Positions 56,014 to 64,000 of a stretch of 64,000 nt of DNA are shown here, piece by piece. The stretch's first letter is position 1. Each line of letters begins with the position of its first letter. This DNA comes from Rutidosis leptorrhynchoides (lineage: Eukaryota > Streptophyta > Magnoliopsida > Asterales > Asteraceae), in contig NC_092333.1 in NCBI RefSeq assembly GCF_046630445.1, forward strand, positions 355,355,001-355,419,000, given 5' to 3'. Position numbers and translations under genes: made by a program. A model generated the notes under the pieces. That model made no database searches and had not been told where the DNA came from. It saw only the letters and a program-made list of their open reading frames with translations.

Positions 56014-58365
56014 TGATATTGCTCTAAACATACATATTATTCGACGCAATATCACTTATATTTCATAGGTTTTTATCATCTACAAAGACATTCAATGCGC
56101 ATTTCACGAGAAAAACGACAAAAGGGGATAAGAGCTTGCTATTTGAAGATTCGACGATAAAACGATAGTTTTAACCAGATTTATATCAAGAAACGTTTAT
56201 CCGAATGAAAGTACAAGATAGATGAAGAAAAGAGTTCAAATGTAAAGTGCCAAGTCAGTACACGTCAATACGAGGTCATCAAAGAACAAACGAAAAAAGA
56301 AAAATAAAGAAAACTGCTTTTGTTCTTACACGAATAGTGTAGGTCTACACGAATAGTGTAGAATATTTGTTCTTACACGAATAGTGTAGGTCTACACGAA
56401 TCGTGTAGAATATTTGTTCTTACACGAATAGTGTAGCCATACACGAATCGTGTAATGTTAGGCCGAATTAATCATTTTGTCAGACATGGGCGGCTGGCTT
56501 TTGAAGTTTTAAAACAATTCTTTTCATAGTGCTGTAGCAAATGGATAGCACTTTTGACTCAACAACTACTTCACAATATCAATGTTAAATACGGAGTACG
56601 TTCAGAAGATTAATTGGAGACACATATATTACACACAGGAGAATATACACACAAAATTACTATATCAAATTACTATTGTTATTTTTACTTGTACCTATTG
56701 TAATTAGTTTCAAGTATCAATTATTAAGGGGGTATTGTTCGTGATAAAGGGTGTTATTGTACGCGTGAAAGGGGTGTTATTATTGTAATTTTTCTACCGT
56801 TTGAAGTTAATGCAAGTGAAGATATTTTAGTAAGTTTACTCTGTTAAAATTAGCGTTGTTATTATGTTTGCATATCTATATTTTTATGTCTACCTTAGTG
56901 TAATGAATAGCTAAATTTCCCTAGTGTTTGCTTAAATGTAGAGCCCCTAGTGAAATGGATTGTTACCATTAGTAAAAGTTAAAATGTAACTTTAGTATTT
57001 TTAATATTGAGCCTAGTTAAAAGAACCATTTTTATGTAATTAGGTATTTAACCCTTGCCACTTAATTTATTAAATTTAAATAACGAAAGTTGTTTTTATT
57101 TACATAAATTGAGCTTCAACATTAAAAATGATCTAGACGAATTTATGGATAAGTTATTGACACCAATTTAGAAATAAACTTCGGTGGTTTGGGTGATATC
57201 AATAAGTTATATGAAGGTGAAATTATAAAAAGGGAAACCGTTATAATTTAGGTATTGGCGAAGGTCAAAACTAGGCTAGGTCTCAATTTAAATACTTAGG
57301 GAATAGTAGCTTTCTAAAAAGAATCCAATGAAAATTAGATTTTATTTAGTTAAGTTGTAACCTTATGTTTATTCGAGAGAAAAATGTAAAGTTTGATACT
57401 AGAACATTTTAATAGGACGTAAAACTTAAAACAATCCATGGACCTAGGGGTGACACAATTAAGTAAACACTCCCATTTATCTTATTTATATTTGTTATAA
57501 AAGTATTATTATTATTATTTACGATTTACCATTTTAAAATATTAGAAAAATACATAAAAACATTTATTTTTCGTAACAGTTAAGTTGTCACATATTTTTA
57601 CACGTACACGAATCGTGTATCATCACACGAATCGTGTAAGGCTAAAACGCGGCTACAGTACAGCTAGGTTAAAATTAGGGTTTTTGTTATTTACTTAATA
57701 TTATATATTTAGGTTATTAGTTATTTTAGTTATTTTAATTAAGTTAATTAGTTAAAGTTATTTAAAATACTTAAAATACATGTTTTAATCCTAAAATTAG
57801 TATTACTTATTATAGGTTTATAAATTGTAATTAGTTCATAATTAGTAAATTAATTAAATTCCTTTTAATTTGTATTAGTTTTACTAAAAATGCATTTTAG
57901 TTAATTTAAATAAGTTTCTATTATAATTGCTCAAAACAAAATTCTAAACATATAGTTTTATTAAAAATTACTATTTTACTAATTACCATCTAGTAATATA
58001 ATTGTCGCATCATAATTAGTATACTTTCATTTAGTTCCTTTTTAAGTTAATTATTGTAATCTTGTAATTTTATTTAGTAAATTAGTTAAGTTATTTTCTT
58101 TTACTGTTACCATAAATTGCCTAATCCAAAACCCTCTTTAATTAAGTTTGACATCAAAGACTATTAAAAACCATTAAACACTCCATCTCCCTGTGGAACG
58201 AATCGGATTTACCAACAAACTAAACTACACGGATAGGACTAGTTGCCTATATATATGTGTGAAATCAACCTAAAATCAATAAAATACCACATATACAATA
58301 AATCAATTCGTGTAACAAAACAACTCAAATCCGTTCATAAATAAAGGTCTCGATCGCACACATCA
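56014..58365 (+). repeat. 3' LTR of Athila-2
   Basis: 2352 bp, nearly identical to the 5' LTR. The 9-bp length difference is an extra TTATTTTAG near 57720-57735. Palindromes at 56328, 56347, 56375, 56394, 56422, 56441, 57606 and 57625. Confidence 0.96.
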
Positions 58366-59883
58366 AGCTTCAAGTGTACAACTCGTTGATGTGTTTGCAT
58401 CATTTTCACCAAGGTTTGACCATCATAATCCAAGTGTAAGTCTAAGACATGAAGCACAACTCACTTAAGTGTTGCAAGTGTTTTGATGAACCAAAGTTAC
58501 ATCAAAGTCTTAGATCTAACACATACATGTATTATAAAAGTAATGTAGAACTATAAACTTGAAAATAAACTAACTAATCAAGGTCTTAAGATGTAGAACA
58601 TAGTTCTTAGTTTGATCTTGAAGATCCAAGACTCAAAAGTCTAGATCTAACATAAGTGTACAAAGTTATAATTAAAGAAAGCTTACTTACATGTTCTTGA
58701 ACTTTTAAAGTTAACTTTTAGTTCAAGATTAATGAGATCAATGTTAACTAGTAACATTTGACCAACAAGAACATAAATCATGAAATTAAAGTGCAAGTAA
58801 AAGAAGTAAATAAGCTAAATAAACAAGTTAATAAGTTCATGGGTTGCATACTTTAAAGATTCAAACTAAAGTTTGATCTTTAAGAAAGTAAACTTTAAAG
58901 TTTACTAACATGAATTACAAGTATGATTTACAACACATGAACCTTAAATCTTTTGAAACAACATATGTAGAACATAAACTAGTAAGTTTAGTTCTTGTGT
59001 GTTCTTGTAAATACAAGATAAAATGAAGAATGAAACTAAACAGTTTGATTCTTGTAACTAGTAAAGAAAATAATAACAACAAAGTTCATGTAACTAAGTA
59101 ACAACAACAACTAACAAGTATCAAGTAATTCAAAGAACAAAGATGATGATGATATAGGGGTGTTGGTTTACGGTTTTGGAAAAAGAAAAAGGGAGAAAAA
59201 GAAGTTCATAATACTTACAAGAAAGGAGAGAATATGAGAGAAATGTTGAGAGGATTTTTGCAAGTAAAGTGTGTGTTGTAAATGAGAGAGTAAACAAATG
59301 AGAAGTAATGAGAAAAAAAAGATTTGAATCCTCTTATGCACCATTCTAGGCCATGGTTGCAGCAGAAAAAAAAAGAGGGAGGCAATTGTCTACTAGTTCT
59401 TCATGTGTTAAAGCTTAAAAAGTGGTTACAAGAGGTGCATGCATGGGGATTATGTGTAAACTAGATTTCAAGTGTAACAACTAACTAGTTAAACTCCAAG
59501 GTGATACTTACATGTAGTAGAAATGGACTAGTTAATCCAATAAGGTGTAGGGTGGGCTTATAAGTCTATATTCATGAGTCCATTAACATTAAACAAGCCC
59601 AAGTTTCATGTAAGTACAAATAAATCCAATTTAAGCCCAAGTAACTAACTAATAGTCTTAGTTAATTAAAATGATTAATAAAACTAATCATGAATGTAAA
59701 TAATATCTGAAAATATTATTCGTGTAAGTCTCGGGTGTCACAAAGACGTTTCGGGCAATAAAAGTCAAGTACGGTGTATCTTGGCAACAAGTAAATGTAA
59801 TAACATACATTCGTTTAATCATAGGTATTAATAATAATAATGATTATTAATAAATAAACGTTGGAAAATCCAAGGTCGTTACA

Positions 59884-59893
59884 TTACCCACCT
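59884..59893 (-). promoter_or_regulatory. Polypurine tract of element C
   Basis: Minus strand ACAGGTGGGTAA next to the LTR, the same as in element A. Confidence 0.8.
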
Positions 59894-59918
59894 GTTAAAG
59901 AAAATTTCGTCCCGAAAT

Positions 59919-62780
59919 TTAAGCTGAGGTAGATGGAGGAGTCGAGAAAAGGTGAGGATATTTCTGCATCATTTGATCCTCTCGCTCCCAGGTAAACTCA
60001 GGTCCTTGTTTGGCATTCCACCGTACTCGAACGATCGGAATTTTGTTGCATTTCGAAGTCTTGATCTCTCGATCCATAATTTCAACAGGTTCTTCCACAA
60101 AGTGGAGTTTATCGTCAATTGTAAGTTCCTCAAGTGGTATGATAAGTTCAGGTGTAGCAAGACACTTCTTCAAGTTTGACACGTAGAAGGTAGGATGAAC
60201 TGAGCTCAACTGTGCTGGTAGATCCAAACGTAAGCAACGGGTCCAACACGTTCCAAAATTTCGAAAGGACCAATGTATCGTGGGTTCAACTTTCCACGTT
60301 TTCCAAAATGGATCACACCTTTTCAAGGTGCAACCTTTAACATTACACGGTCGCCCACGTTGAATTCAAAGTCTTTACGTTTAAAATCAGCATAACTCTT
60401 CTGACGATCGCGGGCAGTCTTAAGTCTAGCTTGAATCTGAGCAATCTTCTCTGTTGTTTCATGGACTACCTCAGGTCCGGTGATTTGCTTTTCGCCTACT
60501 TCGGCCCAACAAATAGGAGATCGGCACTTGCGGCCATACAATGCTTCAAAAGGTGCAGCATTAATGCTTGAGTGATAACTGTTGTTGTACGAAAATTCGG
60601 CTAGCGGCAAATGCCTTTCCCAGGCCTTTCCAAAATCAATGACACATGCGCGCAACATGTCTTCCAAGGTCTGAATCGTTCGTTCACTTTGCCCGTCAGT
60701 CTGAGGGTGATAAGCAGTACTCATGTCAAGACGAGTTCCCATGGCTTCTTGCAAAGAACGCCAAAATCTCGAAGCAAAACGGGGATCGCGATCGGAGATG
60801 ATCGATAAAGGTACACCATGACGAGATACAACCTATTTAATGTAAAGTTGAGAAAGTCTCTCCATCGTATCTGTTTCCTTCATCGCTAAGAAATGTGCAG
60901 ATTTAGTAAGGCGGTCAACAATAACCCAAATAGTATCGTATCAGTCCACTGTCTTCGGCAGCTTAGTAATGAAATCCATTGTGATCCTTTCCCACTTCCA
61001 TTGTGGGATTTATGGCCGTTGAAGTAACCCAGAAGGTCTCTGATGCTCTGCTTTAACCTTCGAGCAAGTCAAACACTTACCAACATAGGTTGCAACGTCC
61101 TTCTTAAGATTCGGCCACCAATACTGTTCTTTAAGGTCGTGGTACATCTTACTCGCACCGGGGTGAATCGAATATCTCGATTTGTGTGCTTCATCAAGTA
61201 TAAGGTTCCGTAGATCTCCATAAAGAGGTACCCAAATTCTTCCGGCATAACATCAGAGTCCAGACTCCCTAACCTCGAATCGAGAAACAAGTATGTTCAA
61301 ATGTTCATGAGATATATTTTCCTCCTTGAGAGCCTCATCTTGGGCTACTCGGATCTGACTGTTGAGATTCGAATGGATGGTGATGTTTAGAGCCCTAACA
61401 CGAAGAGCTGCCGTCCTCTCCTTTCGGTTTAAAGCGTCAGCTACAACATTGGTATTGCCAGGATGATAACGAAGTTCACAATCGTAGTCGTTGAGCGTCT
61501 CGATCCATCGACGCTGTCTCATATTCAATTGCTTCTGATTGAAGATGTGCTGGAGACTCTTGTGATCGGTGAAGATAGTGCTTTTAGTTCCATAAAGATA
61601 GTGTCTCCACAATTTGAGCGCGAAGACAACGGCTCCAAGTTCAAGATCGTGAGTAGTGTAGTTCCGCTCATGAATCTTCAATTGTCGGGAGGCATAGGCG
61701 ATAACCTTTGAGCGTTGCATCAGTACACAACCAAAACCACTCTTCGATGCATCACAATAAACAACAAAGTCGTCACTGCCCTCGGGAAATGATAAGATAG
61801 GTGCGGTGATTAACTTCTTCTTCAAAGTTTGGAATGCTGATTCGTGTGCGGGTTCCCAAATGAACTTCTTACCCTTGTGAGTCAGCGCGGTCAAAGGACG
61901 CGCAATCAGAGAAAATCCTTCAATGAACCTTCGGTTGTAACCGGCGAGACCTAGGAATTGGCGAATGTGGGTCGGAGTAGTGGGAGTCTCCCACTTGCTG
62001 ATAGCTTCAATCTTGGTGGGATCAACTTTGATACCCTGGTCGCTCACAACATGACCCAGAAACTGTACTTCCTTCAACCAAAATTCACACTTGGAGAATT
62101 TGGCGTAAAGTTGCTCTTGTCTCAGGAGTTCAAGTACTAGTCGGAGGTGTTGCTCATGCTCTTCTTCACTCTTAGAGTAGATGAGGATATCATCTATGAA
62201 GACGATAACAAACGTATCCAAGTACGGCTTGCAGACACGATTCATGAGGTCCATGAACACGGCAGGTGCATTTGTCAAACCGAATGGCATCACGAGAAAC
62301 TCATAATGACCATAACAGGTCCTGAATGCAGTTTTCATCACGTCACTTTCCTTCACCCTCAACTGGTGATAACCGGATCGCAAATCGATCTTTGAGTAGA
62401 CACTCAATCCTTGTAGTTGATCAAAAAGATCATCAATTCTGGGAAGAGGATACCGATTCTTGATAGTCAATTTGTTGAGCTCACGGTAGTCGATACACAT
62501 ACGGAAGGATCCATCCTTTTTCTTCACAAACAGAACAGGTGCGCCCACGGTCTAACAGCTCTTGTAGTTGACTCTGTAATTCTCGCATCTCGGAAGGTGC
62601 GAGTCTATAAGGTGCGCGAGCTATATGTGCAGCTCCTGGCACTAAGTCAATTTGAAACTCTACTGCTCTCTGCGGCGGCAATCCAGGCAATTCCTCTAGG
62701 AAGACATCGGAAAATTCGTTCACAATTCGAACGTCATTCACGCTCTTCACCTCAGTTTCTACCGTTTTCACATGCGCTAG
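59919..62780 (-). pseudogene. pol of element C (RT, RNase H, integrase, chromodomain), broken
   Basis: From the right end: protease/RT linker (62481-62780, [21 protein letters not shown]), RT and RNase H (61253-62548, FIDD near 62190, CDASKSGFG near 61750), integrase zinc region (about 61080-61200), integrase core (60323-61020; ISDRDPRF and DGQSERT, so the catalytic Glu is kept), and chromodomain (59919-60326; [24 protein letters not shown]). Breaks: a 28-base deletion near 62548 that removes part of the first RT motif, frame changes near 61270 and 60325, and stops near 61011, 60942 and 60836. It is cut at 62780 by sequence of a different kind. Related to element A but with independent lesions. 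Confidence 0.9.
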
Positions 62781-62781
62781 T

Positions 62782-64000
62782 TGTAAGTTGCCTATTTTGC
62801 CTTAGGGTTTGCGCTTTGTCTTAAGTACTTTTATTTTAATTATTTTATTAGTGTTTTATTATAATTGTGTTGTGACCAGTTTGTGACAAGGGTCCCAGAA
62901 CAGGTTGGTTTATTTAATTTGGACTCCGTTAGGACCGCCTAAGGAGATACGAAAGGTTATCAGATAAGATAACTGATAAATACCTGTGTGATATGGGGTA
63001 TGAGTTTGTACTCATTTAAGTGTATGTATCTGGATAGTTCTATCCATTTCTCATTTCTTCAAACACACACACGAACGCATACACAAACACACACATAAAC
63101 CCTAATTTGATTTTGTGAGCCTTTGGATTAATTGAAGCTAGAGATATATTCCTTGTGATTTCGTGATCAATATAAGGTATGCATATCATAGATTCATGTA
63201 CTAATTCTTGCTCAAAATGGGTTTTGGGTTCATTTGGGTTTGATGAATTTTGAGCTTGAATCTTCATATTATGTGTTTGTATGTGTTAATTGATGTTAGA
63301 AATAGGTTGTATATATGTTTAGTAGCTTCCATGTGCTTAAAATTTGATCAAAATCGCTCAAAAATCGAGTTTTTGGGGAAAAAATCACGAAATCAGCGAA
63401 TGTGTTCAAACCAGTTGCTACAGTATTTTGCTACAGTACCCCAGTTGCTACAGTGCCCGAGTTGCTACAGTTCTGAGTTGCTACAATGTCACTATTTGCT
63501 ACAGTACCGAGTTGCTACAGTGTCACTATTTGTTACAGTGTTCGGTATTTGCTACAGTGTCGCTATTTGCTACAGCACCCGAGTTGCTACAGTACCGAGT
63601 TGCTACAGTGTTACTATTTGCTACAGTACCGAGTTTCTACAGTACCACTATTTGCTACAGTGCCTTTTATGAAATTGAAACGGGCGTAACTTTCAAAACG
63701 TAACTCCGTTTTTGATGAATAAACTATTGTTAGAATCGTAATAAAGAATACTTTTCAATGGTGAACTTTTAAGAAACTAGATCAAACTATTTTTGGGTCG
63801 GAAAAGGAGTTTTAGTGTGTATGTCGTGTTTTGCACGCACCTGTATGCCGTTATTGAGTGGAGTCATGATGTAGACTCATAAAATTATGAATATATGGTG
63901 TTATGACCTAGTTAATTGTATGAAATGATTATATTATTTATTGGATATGTATATTAACTTTGTTTGTGTTGTTCTCAGGTTATAAGGACAAGGAGGAAGC
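62782..64000 (+). mobile_element. Element E: start of an unclassified insertion, probably an LTR element
   Basis: Starts TGTAAGTTGCC exactly where the element C reading frame ends. No coding part is visible. It has a TATA-poor upstream part, a CA-rich leader (63060-63110) and a possible intron from GTATGC at 63177 to TCTCAG at 63978, followed by purine-rich GGACAAGGAGGAAGC. These suggest a transcribed leader of a retroelement or gene, but the class is unknown and the other end is outside the window. Confidence 0.45.
63415..63664 (+). repeat. TTGCTACAGT repeat array inside element E
   Basis: Fifteen copies of TTGCTACAGT-like units with spacers alternating between forms like ACCGAG and GTCACTAT, so a higher-order unit of about 30 bp is present. 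Copies at positions 5, 8, 10 and 14 carry one substitution each. No coding meaning is likely despite open frames. Confidence 0.88.

Larger units (their letters stand above)
48203..58365 (+). mobile_element. Athila-2: young gag-protease-only Athila-type element
   Basis: 10,163 bp with LTRs of 2343 and 2352 bp, tRNA-Asp type PBS, a gag-protease ORF, a 3' noncoding region and polypurine tract. RT, RNase H and integrase are absent, and there is no Athila 3' ORF. The LTRs differ by about six substitutions and one 9-bp duplication as counted by eye, so insertion was recent. It must have been moved by proteins of another element. Confidence 0.93.
46790..59883 (-). repeat. 3' LTR of element C, split by Athila-2
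   Basis: Minus strand TGTAACGACC at 59883 to GGGGCATCACA at 46790. The two parts (46790-48202 and 58366-59883) join at AGCTT and then match the element A LTR (compare 24830-24930) continuously. Net length is about 2.9 kb. Confidence 0.92.
46790..62780 (-). mobile_element. Element C: Tekay-type chromovirus of the A family, 3' part only
   Basis: On the minus strand pol from the protease/RT border to chromodomain, polypurine tract and a 3' LTR that ends at 46790. Athila-2 splits the LTR. Pol is cut at 62780 by insertion E; gag and the 5' LTR would lie beyond the window. Protein similarity to element A is high, but C and A carry different lesions. Confidence 0.9.

Overview
This is plant nuclear DNA from a repeat-rich eudicot-type genome (possibly Asteraceae; I cannot confirm the species). 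It is almost entirely nested transposable elements. There is no rRNA gene, no functional tRNA gene and no recognisable host protein gene. Evidence: Ty3/gypsy polyproteins with plant tRNA-iMet or tRNA-Asp type primer sites, chromodomain integrases, Athila-type gag, plant TTTAGGG-type repeats, MITEs, a tRNA-derived SINE and long (TA)n tracts.

Layout. (1) 1-28236, + strand: a decayed Tekay-type chromovirus (element A). The window opens 199 bp before the end of its 5' LTR. (2) 2985-20129, + strand: a 17.1-kb Athila-type element (Athila-1) inserted in A's protease region with 5-bp target duplication ACTTG. (3) 28237-29093 and 40038-about 42264, - strand: a Tat-like gypsy element (D), split by (4) 29094-40032, - strand: a Tekay-type compound element (B, duplication GATCA). 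B has an LTR, a full internal region, an LTR, a truncated internal region and an LTR remnant. (5) 42265-46789: unassigned DNA, a CACTA-like end, two inverted foldback MITEs with telomere-like centres embedded in (TA)n, a SINE and a dimeric MITE. (6) 46790-62780, - strand: a second A-family chromovirus (C). Its 3' LTR is split by (7) 48203-58365, + strand: a young Athila-type element (Athila-2, duplication AGCTT) that carries gag and protease but no reverse transcriptase, RNase H or integrase. (8) 62782-64000: the start of a further insertion (E) that cuts C's pol.

Relative ages from LTR differences counted by eye: A about 4-5% (only 199 bp comparable), Athila-1 about 1.2%, B about 0.9%, Athila-2 about 0.3%. 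This order agrees with the nesting.

Most interesting signals. (a) Both Athila families carry pairs of perfect or near-perfect palindromes at fixed spacing. In Athila-1 the spacing is 32 bp start to start with unrelated spacers, in each LTR, in the leader and upstream of the 3' ORF; the LTR pair lies just upstream of a TATA box. In Athila-2 the spacing is 19 bp. (b) The two Athila families differ elsewhere but share a leader block, a 3' noncoding block with differing hairpins, a GGT-N6-ACCGAAATT motif, repeated AAGTGTGGG tracts and a stem-loop at the LTR start. This would suit trans-mobilisation of the gag-protease-only Athila-2 by a relative. (c) The two chromovirus families each carry an extra acidic ORF between PBS and gag that begins with SUMO-interaction-like motifs. 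(d) Athila-1 has a 138-residue zinc-knuckle-like ORF with flanking splice-like signals, and its 3' ORF appears to have a small first exon.
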